From assembly GCA_009760855.2 (NCBI GenBank), contig WPIO01000037.1:3589501-3653500 (forward strand): DNA of 64,000 bases. The letters are read 5' to 3'. The position numbers were made by a program, and so were the translations under genes. This document shows, one piece after another, positions 33,260 to 43,162 of this stretch (positions are counted from its first letter, which is position 1; the number at the start of each line of letters is the position of its first letter). A model generated the notes under the pieces. That model was not told where the DNA came from. It did not search any database and saw only the letters and a program-made list of their open reading frames with translations. The DNA comes from Cristatella mucedo. Its lineage: Eukaryota > Bryozoa > Phylactolaemata > Cristatellidae.

Positions 33260-34232
33260 GGCTGTGTTGTCGTCGCGGGTGGCGAAGACAACGCGGGCGA
33301 CGAGTGCGCTGCGTGCGACACAGACGCCGGAGCACTCGACCGGTCGCGGACTGTCACTTCAATGCACCGCCGCGTCCTTGGAGTGCCGAGAATAAATAAT
33401 CCCGCCTGCGTACCGTTCGGGCGCTTGAACGGAGGCACAACGTCCGTCGTCGTCGCCGGTCTTTTGTCGTCGTCGGCGGGGGCGGCGTGGCAACCGCTTC
33501 AGCAGTTGACAGCCATCTTAGAGTGCACAAAAAGGCGCCGAGTTTGACGGTGGCTCCGCCTCGTTCCGACGCGGTGAGCAACCAGCGCGCGCTGCTTCGG
33601 TCGCCGCGTCACAGGAGGAGCGGCGAACGTGGCGGCGGCCGCGAAGGCGTCGTCGGCGCCGGCGCAAGGCTGTCCGGAAGCAAAGCGCCACTGCATGCGA
33701 CGCTGCCGCAGGCGTTCATCGCGTCCACGGGGCTCGACGTCGCGAGTGACTGCGGCTGAAGGCCGCTCCACCGCGGCCGTTCGCGGCGACGCGTCCGATG
33801 CGACGCGAGCTCCGATTAATTATTTCAATCGAATTAGCCGGACCTCGAGCGTACCTATTACCGGGAACTCCCACAGGTGCCTTTCTTTCAAAAGGTCGCG
33901 AACGCCGGCAGGTTGGCCGGGTCGCGTTGCAATTAAATATGCAGATGATTATTTCGCGTCCAGCCGCGCATTGCGACCTGACCGAGCAATCTTTCGATCG
34001 GCCGGGCGGTTGCGGACTGTCGGCGGCCAAACATCCGGCCCTCTCGCGACTCAGTGAGCGACGCTCCAGCTCCGCCCACTCGGCGCAAACCGGTGAGCTG
34101 GCGCGAGTTGCGGTCGCGACGCCGCTTCCAATTTTGTTGCAGTGTAGAGCGCACTTCCGGCATCTAAGCTTCCGGCGCCGCTTGACGACGAACGGCGTCT
34201 TTCTTAAACGAAATGAACGTGAGGTCACGCCT
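33260..34232. promoter_or_regulatory. CpG-rich region upstream of LHFPL (presumed promoter/5' UTR)
   Basis: CpG-rich sequence directly upstream of the LHFPL start on minus. Position and composition suggest a promoter or 5' untranslated exon. I cannot place a transcription start. Frames here on both strands look compositional. GGAGCGGCGAACGTGGCGGC-type repeats are present. Confidence 0.35.
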
Positions 34233-34272
34233 AGAGAGAGAGAGCGAGAGAGAGAGAGAGCGAGAGAGAGCG

Positions 34273-34327
<55 letters not shown>

Positions 34328-34337
34328 GAGACATAGA

Positions 34338-34411
<74 letters not shown>

Positions 34412-34429
34412 CAGAGACAGAGAGAGAGT
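34233..34429. repeat. (GA)n array with GAGC and GACA variants
   Basis: GA dinucleotides with scattered C interruptions, ending in GACAGA hexamers at about 34391-34422. Long open frames on both strands pass through it and are artefacts. Confidence 0.96.
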
Positions 34430-34867
34430 CACGTGGTCACACCGGGATCAGCCCTCGCAGGCGTCGTGGCGCTCGCTGCGCATGACACCTGAGCAACTGC
34501 AACCGCAACGCAAATCCGGTTTCCGGCGTCAGAAGCGACTCGGAATTTTAAGGTGGACCCGCGCCCCTGGCTGCCAGCTGCTCGTCTTTTTTAGCAGGAG
34601 CTCAATTGTGAGGATTAATAGAGAGCCGAAGATAACGCCGCCGCCGCCTACCGCCGCCGCATACCGCCGCCGCCGCCGCCGCCGCCTACCACCGACCGCC
34701 TCTGCCGCACGGTTCGCCGCCAACGCTGGCGATCGAGCGGCCACGTCTGCAAGGACGCTGCCGCCGCCTCGCATGCTTGTGACGCGGTCACGGCGCATAG
34801 AAAGACCGCGGAAAAAAGGAGGAATGCAAACCGTCGGACCAGCGGTGTCTCCAGCGAGCCGACGGAC

Positions 34868-34899
<32 letters not shown>

Positions 34900-35489
34900 T
34901 GCAGCGTCGACCGTTTACAACCGGCAGAGCCGTAGCATTCATCAGTCGCCAGCCGATTTTAAACGAAACAAGTGCACTCGCTGATTCATCAGAGCTGTCG
35001 CCGCTCAGGAAAGCAAATGTGAAGATGTACCGACGGACCAGTTCCGCAGCAGCAGCTGCTGCTGCTGCCGCCGCCGCCACCGCAACTCGTCGCAACGCGC
35101 CGCTCAGCCTTAGCAAGGTGGAGTCGCTGTGCTAACTCGCTTGGCGTGCGTCGGCTAAAAAGATTGATGTCAATAAAGTGAATTAGACGCACACTTGAAA
35201 TCCAATATGCGTCCGACGGCTGCTAAGGCTGCTGATGGGGGGGGGGCGATTTTTAATTTTCATTCTACCTTCGAGTACCGAACATTCGCCAAAGATGGTA
35301 CCCAGCTCAACCATGAGCACGCAGGCAGCCTGACAGCTGCGTATCGCCCACAGCCGTAGCCGATCGACGCGTTTGTTGGCGCCTCGCAAGTTGTCGCGCA
35401 GCTGCAAACATTTCGCTTCATCGTCGTGAGCGCAATGTGACGGGATATAGCTCTGATATCGAATGAGAGCGTCCTACAAGGCGCTCGAA
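34430..35489. other. CpG-rich DNA with a (GTA)n run; no gene recognised
   Basis: Contains GCC-rich tracts near 34635-34690, a (TAG)n run at 34868-34899, CAG/CTG-rich sequence at 35045-35080 and a G run near 35238. I recognise no coding sequence. A 5' exon of LHFPL on minus cannot be excluded. Confidence 0.35.
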
Positions 35490-35612
35490 GCATGATTTTA
35501 CTCATCATTCAATTGCATTTCCCTTTGCAGCAAATGTAAAGCGCCCAGAGAGAGATTGAGTTCTCTGAGGGCGCTTTATCAAGTGCATTATTAATAATAT
35601 TATTATTATTGA
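35490..35612 (+). mobile_element. LINE-A 3' tail
   Basis: Plus strand: GCATGATTTTACTCATCATT, CAATTGCATTTCCCTTTGCAG, then AAAGCGCCCAGAGAGAGATT, GAGTTCTCTGAGGGCGCTTT and an (ATT)n tail. The terminal stem is intact. Strongly 5'-truncated. Confidence 0.9.
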
Positions 35613-36787
35613 ACTGCGGACGGACACAGCTGAAGGTGATGGTCGAGGAAATTGATCTCGCGAGATCTCGTGAGTGACGAGGTGGCGCGCCATCGGTTCG
35701 CGATGCCGCGCAGCTCTCAAGGACTCTCTGAGCTGACTCGGGGGGTGGGGCAGGTTCGTGTTCGTGGAGCCCTTGGATAGGTCGGTCGCGCGTCAACGGA
35801 AAGCGCGGGGCTCGCGTCAGTTGCTCGACGGAAGCGCTTCCGTATCCGCTTCGGTCCAACCAAAGTGCAGCTCAGGTGGAGAGGCAGCAGGTCCTGCCCC
35901 TCCCCCTCAGCAAAGTCACTCTTCTACGGTGTCTAGCAGACCTGCACGTTGACCCATTCAAGGAGACGAGGACATTTGACTCTGAGAGGACTCAGCCAGC
36001 CTTTTGAACCCACAGAAGATGGCCAGCCATGTCAAAGAGCCATGTAAGAGGATTAATTTTACCTCGACCTCTGCCAAACAAAGAGTGCCGAACGCGTCGC
36101 TACATTTAATCAAAGTAGTAGAGTAGTAGAGCTGGAACTCGAGCCACGCGTGGCTCTGCAATGCATTGGACACGGTCGTGCTAACTTTTAGCTACCAATC
36201 GGGCATGGCAAGCGACAATTTAAAGCCACTTAAAAGGTCTTTCAAAATCAACTTCGAGAACTTGAACAAGAACGGTCGTGGACTCGAGCGAGCTACTTCA
36301 CCGAGCGCGAATCCCCGTACTTACATTTGCGCAGTAGTTTTAGCCGACTCGGAGCACAGCACGCGAAGGCCCCGCGCTGCGGTTAATCGCCGAATGAGGC
36401 TGCAAGCAGTCAAGCTTAAAATGGGTTCACTGAACGTTTACGACTAGTGCGCAGGGTAGCGCGTGTCAGCAGCGGAGTCAACGGATGGCGCTCCTAAGCA
36501 TGCAAACGGACGGCTCGGACTTACGAGGAGGAATGCTGTCACCGGGAGTTTTGCTGTTGGGCGCAGCGTTCTCTGCTAAATACTTCCTTCGCGTGAGAAT
36601 GCCCACGTGAGAATTACTTTCCGTCTGTCGACTCTCCAACGGGCGCTCGAGCGGTATTTCGGCCTTCGGACCCCATTTAGTTGTTCGGTAAACTCAGTTT
36701 CTTTCATCCAGATATTATTTTTATGATTGAGCATTGGTCTATCAATTTCCAGCTTAATCTTGAAAGTGGGAGATTTTCGGGCGTGGC
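35613..36787. other. No gene recognised
   Basis: Mixed-composition DNA. A frame at 36166-36447 has an ordinary composition but no motif, splice site or homology I can name. Confidence 0.3.
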
Positions 36788-37079
36788 ATTAAGCCCAGAC
36801 GTGGAGCCAGAATTTTCATTCGAAGGGCTAGACCCACGGGATTATCATGTAGGCAAGTAGTGAAACAATCGCGAGTAATAAAAAATTACAGTGCACATTC
36901 ACACTGTTTATTTGAATTGGAAATAGGAGAGAATTTCATCGTCGTTGACAGTCGGGGCCGAGGCGTATGAAAAGGGAGCAGCTCAGGCCGCTGCCTCGCT
37001 TTGGAGGTACGGGGGGGGGGAGGTGGGAAAACGCCCCCCTCCCCCCCCCATACCTCCAGGCTCCACCACCGATTAGGCC
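36788..37079. mobile_element. Second hAT-type MITE with 8-bp target duplication
   Basis: The element spans 36796-37071 (276 bp). The left end is CAGACGTGGAGCC; reading inward from the right end gives CGGTGGTGGAGCC. Flanking 8-mers ATTAAGCC and ATTAGGCC match at 7 of 8. The left end continues AGAATTTTCAT, like the AGCATTTTCAT of the element at 30615, and both have G runs near the right end, so they are probably one family. No transposase frame. Confidence 0.7.
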
Positions 37080-37154
37080 GTTTATTAATCACAGGTGGCA
37101 CCTAGTCTTACAGCCGCTTGCTAGTCCTGCACTGAGTTTGGTGAACATGGTTAG

Positions 37155-37390
37155 TAGGAAGCAGGGTAGGCAGGAGATAGAAAGCCAGACAGAGGCAGAG
37201 ATAGCGATAGAGATAGCGATAGAGACAGGGACAGATATAGAGACAGAGACAGAGGCAGTGGCAAAGACAGAGTCAGCGACGGAGATAGAGACAGAGACAG
37301 TGGCAGCGACAGAGGCAGAGACAGAGGCAGAGATAGAGACAGAAACAGAGGCAGAGACAGGAGACAGAGGCAGAGATGGAGACAAAAAAT
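37155..37390. repeat. Imperfect (GAGACA)n / (GAGATA)n array
   Basis: Hexamer-like GAGACA, GAGATA and GGCAGA units. The open frame across it (Glu/Thr/Ala-rich) is a by-product of the repeat. Confidence 0.9.
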
Positions 37391-38100
37391 CAGAGACTAG
37401 CAGATTGACAGGCAGGCGGGCAGGCGGGTGGGCGGACGGCCAAAGAACGCACCGATCGAAAATCCTCAGCCGGATGTGCAGGCGAAGCAAGCACACGCCT
37501 ACTGGCACCAGGCGGCAGCACTGGGCTCTAGGAGGGCAGTGTAAGGGCAAAGATCCAGACGCCAGATTGATGGTTTGCGGCTCTCGAGTTAACTTCCTGG
37601 ACGGACGCTACAGCCGCGGTCAGCTGCTTCAGACTAGAAACGGTGAACGCGGCGTAAGAGATGCTAGACCGCCATTTCGGTGTAAACTCTGCCGTCAGTG
37701 CCACCCACGAGCGGCTAAGCAAACGTATCGTCGGCGGAGCGGCAGTAATCACGTGACCGCAGGCTGCCGGTTTCGTAGGTAGCGGTCACGTGACCACCCG
37801 CCGCGGGCGCCAGCATCCGCTCTGACCAGACGGCGGTAGCGACTGCGCCCTTGGCGGCAGTACGAAGCAATAAATGGCGCCGTGCTCAACGTTCGGTTGT
37901 CGCTCCGCGCGCCACACGTGGTGGCTGCTGCTGCTGTTCTGCAGCACTCCGCCTGCGGTCAGCGAGGGTGGCGTAGCTGAACACGGAGAAAGGCTTTCTT
38001 CGGACTGCTAAAGACACGGTAATAGTGATTCCTACTCAGCGCAGCGGTGACGCGTGAGTACTTGCCAAGAAAGTTCCGTACTTCGCCACGTCTTAATGCT
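37391..38100. other. No gene recognised
   Basis: GC-rich, largely unique DNA with short frames. No supported feature. Confidence 0.3.
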
Positions 38101-38155
38101 GGCAATAATAATAATAATAATAATACACTTGTTATACTGCCTTCAGATAACTGAA

Positions 38156-38186
<31 letters not shown>

Positions 38187-38189
38187 GAC

Positions 38190-38232
<43 letters not shown>

Positions 38233-38251
38233 GTGTGTGTGTGTGTGTGTG

Positions 38252-38346
<95 letters not shown>

Positions 38347-38376
38347 AGGCACTTTACATTTGCTGCAAAGGAAGCG
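38101..38376 (-). mobile_element. LINE-A tail split by microsatellite expansion
   Basis: At the left, the (AAT)n tail plus ATACACTTGTTATACTGCCT...AACTGAATCT. At the right, CTAGGCACTTTACATTTGCT. Together these are the plus-strand view of one LINE-A terminus. Between them, where LINE-A has AATCTCTTTCTAGGC, lie (CTGT)n, (GT)n and (CT)n arrays at 38157-38342. Confidence 0.85.
38157..38342. repeat. (CTGT)n(GT)n(CT)n inside a LINE-A tail
   Basis: A tetranucleotide array passes into a short GT run and then a pure CT run of about 40 units. It sits exactly at the pyrimidine-rich patch of the LINE-A terminus. Confidence 0.97.
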
Positions 38377-38515
38377 TGCTGGTTTGGCCCAGTGGTTAAT
38401 TAGGGTGCTCGCCTCGACCAAGGTCTGGCCACGAGGTCGTGCGCTTGAGCCCCGAGGCATGGGCGAAGCGCTTGAATAGTTCTCTGAGGGCGCTAATGAA
38501 TTATATTTTTATTTT
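38377..38515 (+). mobile_element. SINE-1 copy
   Basis: Plus strand: GCTGGTTTGGCCCAGTGGTT (A-box region), GAGGTCGTGCGCTTGAGCCC (B-box region), GAAGCGCTTGAATAG, then TTCTCTGAGGGCGCTAATGA and ATTATATTTTTATT. It abuts the LINE-A tail on its left. Confidence 0.8.
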
Positions 38516-38939
38516 CATTCATCGCGGATGGTGCTTCCGCTTCCGGCCGGGGGCTGCTTGCACTCCGGTGGCTGCGCCAATGTCACACACGCTGAGCAAG
38601 CCCCCTCTGTAGGGCTTGCTCAGCCCTTTCAGAAAAAAGCGCTTTTCTTGAAATTTTATTTTACTTTTTCGAGAAAGCTCTTTTAGCTCTCGAGTGTCGA
38701 GCTCAGGAAACTCACTCTGCGGCACTTTATGGGGAGTGCTCGCGTGCCAATGGCGGTCGTCCGAGCCACCGCTCGCTCGCGCAGCCCTCGCGCAGACTCG
38801 CCTTCGCTGTAGCGAGCGTGCATCGTGCGCCGGTTTCTCTTTGAAACGCTCGCAGATTACAATGGAGCGACCTGCACGAATTGTGGCGTCCGGAAGTATA
38901 ATGAATACAACTAGAATAGCATTAAGGTATTTTCTTTAG
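38516..38939. other. No gene recognised
   Basis: GC-rich DNA with an inverted pair, GAGCAAGCCC / GGGCTTGCTC, around 38593-38621. No supported frame. Confidence 0.3.
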
Positions 38940-39290
38940 CTTACGGTGAGCACTAAATCTCTGTCTAGACACCTTTCATGCGCTGGAACGGTTGCTCGTC
39001 AATTAGTGATCGAGCGCAGCACAATAGCAGCCCGCATAGCAGGGCATAAGGAACACGTGAGCTCACGAGCGAAGTAAAGGCGGAGAGGAACAGGGTTGGT
39101 TTTTAGCTTCTTGTACATGTCATCCAATCAACGAAGGTCGTGACGTCCGTCCGTCGGGAACCCCATGCTGCAGGAGCGTATGAACTTAAGACATATTCCT
39201 CAGTGGATTTGGGGTTGGTTCGAGGCACAGCTAAACGACTTGAGTTAAAAGAGCTGGTACTACGATGCATACAGGATTTCAAGTATTACA
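38940..39290 (-). mobile_element. LINE-A 3' part, old copy
   Basis: In plus-strand view, AAATCTCTGTCTAGACACC lies at the left (the terminal stem region) and CATGCTGCAGGAGCGTATGA near 39165, matching the end of the LINE-A coding region. Heavily diverged. Confidence 0.65.
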
Positions 39291-39304
39291 TATATTCTCA
39301 GATA

Positions 39305-39392
39305 TTCTCAAATATTCTCTCCCTCCTCTCCCTCCTCTCCCTCCTCTCCTTCCTTTCCTTCCTCTCCCTCCTCTCCTTGCTCTCCTTCCTCT
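39305..39392. repeat. (CTCCCTCCT)n-like pyrimidine minisatellite
   Basis: Tandem CTCCCTCCT and CTTCCTTTC units of about 9 bp. Confidence 0.9.
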
Positions 39393-40059
39393 TCATTCTC
39401 GGCGTACAAGAGATGCACCTCGTGCGACCTAGAAGCGCTCAAGATAAGTGGCTGCAAAAGCCTAGAAAATTACACTCGAAGATGAAATACTAACGTATAC
39501 CTGTCTCTATCGGTAAAGAATCACGGGAATGTGGAACATTTCTTTGGACGTGCGAAGCGGCAGCCGTAGAATCGCGGTGGAGCTGTCGAAGCTTTGCAGT
39601 CTTCCACAGTCTCTTGATGCTACTGAGTTTGACAAAAATATTACGCTTTCGCTGGGTTTCGGCAATGTTAAAATGTCCGGACTTCTCTTGCTCTCGGTTT
39701 TTCCTGTCGTTGTTCGCTCCGAGATTGTAACGCAAGGATTCTGCGAGGTCTGCCCTTTCGTTGTTTGCTGTGCCTCTATCGTTATCAAAGCTTAGAGCCT
39801 TTTCCGATTTGCTACATTCTCTGACTCAGTGTAGCTCGAATGAAATTGCTCAAATGTGGGAAATGAATTTTGCCATGTGCATGCGTACATCATTTGAGCG
39901 GGCTCTTAGCACTGGCTAGGAAATCAGCAGCCCCTTCCGTTTAGCCACTTCCGTTTAGAAGGCTTCGTGCGTGCATTAAGAAACTATTCAGCTTGATGTA
40001 AAAATTGTATTCATTCATTTGCTCATATAATGTATAGCTGATTCAGCCCCTTGGTTTAC
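39393..40059. other. No gene recognised
   Basis: Unique-looking DNA with two overlapping frames on opposite strands (39529-39795 plus, 39490-39788 minus). Neither has a recognisable motif. Confidence 0.3.
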
Positions 40060-40145
40060 ATAGTGGCAGAAGAGAAATTCATATAGCGGCGTCGTGACCG
40101 AGATCAGTGGGCAGTAAAAGATCGCCCAATGCTAATGGGCTAAGA
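40060..40145 (-). mobile_element. SINE-2 fragment, old
   Basis: The plus-strand view shows GTGGCAGAAGAG and GTAAAAGATCGCCC in SINE-2 order, with the body decayed. Assignment is tentative. Confidence 0.4.
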
Positions 40146-40404
40146 CCCGGGGGCGTAAATATGTACTTCTACACACATAACGTAACGCCGCGACATGAGC
40201 AGCAACATAAATAGACCACTGACACGGTCAGTTCAGGCCGTTCAGGTCGGTACTCTTATTTCCCAGCTTAGTACTTCCCCTTACATTTAGTGCCATTGGG
40301 CACGATTTGCTACTATTATTCACCAAGTAATTCTCGTTCGCCTCTTACCTCACATTGGCAGCACTGTCTGCACTGCAGGAGTTTTCTTTGTTTATCTAAG
40401 TAGG

Positions 40405-40500
40405 ACATTTAATAGCATCGACTTCAATGGGCGACAGTCATCATCCGAGTAGACTTTGAAGTGAACGTCAGGACTCGGAGCTTCGATTCGCTTCTTATAA
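40405..40500. repeat. 96-bp segment exactly repeated, inverted, at 42912-43007
   Basis: The reverse complement of this segment is identical base for base to 42912-43007. It is the genomic flank lying just beyond the 3' tail of the LINE-A copy at 40501-41165. See the matching entry and the finding. Confidence 0.95.
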
Positions 40501-41165
40501 TAATAATGTACTTGATAAAGCGCCCCCAGAGAACTTAAACTCTTTCTAGGCGCTTTACATTTGCTGCAATGGGAAATGCAATTGAACGGTAAGTAAAATC
40601 ATGCTTGAAAAACAAACAAAATGAATAACATGGTTAGGGGTGACATGCACAGGGTTAGCATGCAAATGCAGTTAGTGGCAGCATGCACAGAGTCAGCACG
40701 CATAAGCACGTGAAGGACGAATCACAGGGACCCACTAAATGCTGTCCTAAATAGGTGTGTGTTTTAAGTTCCTTTTAAATGTGGTCAGGTCAGGGGATGT
40801 TCTGACGCAGGTCGGGAGGGAGTTCCAAGCTTTGGGAGCATACGAACTAAATGCATGGTTTCCAAAGGATTTGAGGTTTGTACGAGGTATTTCTAGACTG
40901 TTGTATTCCGAAAAGCGGGTGGTACGAAGCTTGGCCTGATGGGGGAGTATGTCGGAGAGATAGGCTGGAGCCATAGAATGCAGGGACCTAAAAGTGAGCG
41001 ACAAAACCTTGAAGTCAATCCGTTGCTTGACTGGTACCCAGTGCAGGTCGGCGAGAAGTGGAGTAATGTGGCAACTGCGACGCTCACGACAGACAAGCGT
41101 GGCTGCAGAGTTTTGCACCAGCTGCAATCGCCTGATCGCACATGCTGGTAGGCCAGTGAGCATTT
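40501..41165 (-). mobile_element. LINE-A, young 5'-truncated copy
   Basis: On the minus strand one frame is open from 41214 to 40747 and covers the C-terminal region: A-I-R-R-L-Q-L-V-Q-N-S-A, L-L-A-D-L-H-W-V-P-V-K-Q-R-I, S-L-T-F-R-S-L-H-S. It ends in P-K-A-W-N-S-L-P-T-C-V-R-T-S. The 3' untranslated region and terminal stem follow, ending in a short ATT tail next to the 96-bp flank. The intact C-terminal frame marks it as one of the least decayed copies. The coding region before residue C-A-I-R-R is absent. Confidence 0.9.
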
Positions 41166-41169
41166 GTCG

Positions 41170-42010
41170 CAATCGATCGGCACAGTCCCTCTTGTCGACG
41201 TAATCGCCGAGCACGGTCTAGGCTTTTGTTTTTCTGCGCATGTCTCGCAGCTGCAGCCACGCCTGATTGATCACTTTCAGCTTTCCAGTCACTCAAGGTC
41301 CCTCAACTGCTCCACCTCCGCAGCTGCTGCTGCTGCACGTGCTGCTGACTGACATCTGCACTTCAAACTTTCTCAAATTAAATGGCGATACAACCAGCTT
41401 CTTAGTCGAGGGAACCTTCGTGTGATTCAGAAAGTCGGAATGCAACCTTTCGCTAGATGATCAGATCAGCGGCGCAGTCAAGCTAGCTACTGTCATCGGT
41501 GTAAAATTACTAAAACTTGATGCCTGCCTAGACAAGGATGTGAAAGCTAAAAAATGGGTCGCATATTTTGCACGACGCATAAGCCACATCGCACCACTTC
41601 TCGTTGACTTACACTGGCTCTCCGTCAAGAAGCGTATTGGATTCTATCACTCACATTTAGGTTCCTTCTTTCTCTGGCACTACCTAACCAAGCTACTTCT
41701 TAATTAGGCCAGACAGCTTACCACCCACTCTCCTGACTCGAAGTCACGTGTAGCTGCGTCTTCTCAGAGTCTTTGGAGACTGAGCCTACACTTCGCACAC
41801 CCAAAGCCCTGAACTCACGCCCGACTGACAGTCACGAAACCTCTTTAATGGACGATATTCAAAACGGAGCTCAAGTTCTAGTGGCTCCTGACAGTATTCA
41901 CTCAGTCGGCATCGGATTGCTGTGTGCGCAATTTTTCGTGCAGACACCGTGTACTGACTGATTGATGTGCTTCCGGTTCAGCAAATTGTAAATACCCTTG
42001 AAAAAATGTG
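41170..42010 (+). mobile_element. LINE-A-related, old copy, head to head with the previous
   Basis: Plus-strand remnants: V-D-V-I-A-E-H-G-L-G-F (the stretch before the catalytic box) near 41195-41230, with the box itself lost, then decayed C-terminal parts, for example R-T-P-K-A-L-N-S-R-P-T near 41790. It starts a few bases from the 5' edge of the young minus-strand copy and is far more diverged, so they are separate insertions. Confidence 0.65.
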
Positions 42011-42629
42011 TAGCTATCTTGAAGTGTTACGCAAAATTCTCACTATCAATATTACGATTGAACGGCCGAGGCTTTTCGGCCGCCACATTTTAGAACGTGG
42101 TCGACGATCTAGCGGTCGCTTCTATTTCGCACGGTCGCCTCGAGCGAGAATGAGACGGACCTCTGCCAGCTCAGCGGCTGGTCTGCGGTCGCGGGCAGCG
42201 TTGCGCAGCAGCGACTTCCAGCTCGAGGGCGGCGGCGGCGCTCGGCTCTAGAGAAATGCCGCGATCGGCGACAGTCCAGTTGTGGCTAGCGGCCGAGTTC
42301 CTACAACTTTTTCAGCCGAATGGAGCGACGGGCACTAAAGGAGTGCCCTCGCGGCAGAGTGGCAATAAATTAGGACGCGTTTCATTGTCCGGCGGCTTGA
42401 CCTTCGGAGAGAACACCGAAAGCGGTCAAACGAAGCTTCGCGTGCAGGGGCGTCGGCCGCCGCCGCCGCCGCAGGGTGCGATGCTTCCTCGACCTCGACG
42501 AATGAATTATCATGAAAGGGCGTGCACTTTCTTGATTCCTAATCGGCCATCTGACGGTTTCCCCGGACGGCAGCCGGTCGCTGACGGAAGCTCGCCGTCG
42601 GACGCAGCTCTCGCTGGCGAGAAGTCAGT
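42011..42629. other. CpG-rich DNA, no gene recognised
   Basis: CpG-rich with a short CCG run near 42458 and palindromic GGCCGAGGCTTTTCGGCC near 42064. A frame at 42256-42690 runs into the LINE tail and is unlikely to be real. Confidence 0.35.
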
Positions 42630-43162
42630 TAATAATAATAATAACAATGTACTTGATAAAGCGCCCTCAGAGAACTTAATCTCTTTCTAGACGCTTTACA
42701 TTTGCTGTAAAGGGAAATGCAATTGAATGGTAAGTAAAATCATGCTTGAAAAACAAACAAAATGAATAACATGGTTAGGGGTGACATGCACAGGGTCGGC
42801 ATGCAAATTCCCATTTCCATTTCCAATTCCATGCATTTCCCATTGCAGCAAATGTAAAGCGCCTTGAAAGAGTTTAAGTTCTCTGGGGGCGCTTTATCAA
42901 GTACATTATTATTATAAGAAGCGAATCGAAGCTCCGAGTCCTGACGTTCACTTCAAAGTCTACTCGGATGATGACTGTCGCCCATTGAAGTCGATGCTAT
43001 TAAATGTGGTTAGTGGCAGCATGCACAGTGTCAGCACGCATAAGCACGTGAAGGACGAATCACAGGGACCCACTAAAGGCTGTCCTAAATAGGTGTGTTT
43101 TTAAGTTCCTTTTAAATGTGGTCAGGTCAGGGGATGTTCTGACGCAGGTCGGGAGGGAGTTC
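42630..43162 (-). mobile_element. LINE-A 3' part, interrupted by a nested insertion
   Basis: In plus-strand view the left part runs from the (AAT)n tail at 42630 to ...GGCATGCAAAT at 42808. LINE sequence resumes at AAATGTGGTTAGTGGCAGC from about 43002 and continues to 43162. The intervening 42809-43007 is foreign to this copy (separate entry). Confidence 0.9.
42809..43007 (+). mobile_element. Nested LINE-A terminus carrying a transduced 96-bp flank
   Basis: In plus orientation: a short TTCCATTTCC-like filler, then about 85 bp of LINE-A 3' end (GCAGCAAATGTAAAGCGCCT...GCGCTTTATCAAGTACATT), an ATT tail, then 96 bp identical to the reverse complement of 40405-40500. That is the flank beyond the LINE-A copy at 40501-41165. 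The edges share AAAT/AAATGT with the target. It looks like read-through of that copy reinserted 2.5 kb away. Confidence 0.85.

Noticed and set aside
32285-33547. 420-residue plus-strand frame opposite LHFPL exon 1
   Set aside because: It is the antisense shadow of a GC-rich real exon. It has no domain, its composition is Arg/Ala-rich, and it runs into the intron.
40501-42010. Twin-priming 5' inversion of a single LINE-A
   Set aside because: The two head-to-head pieces differ greatly in decay and overlap in element coordinates, so they are separate insertions.
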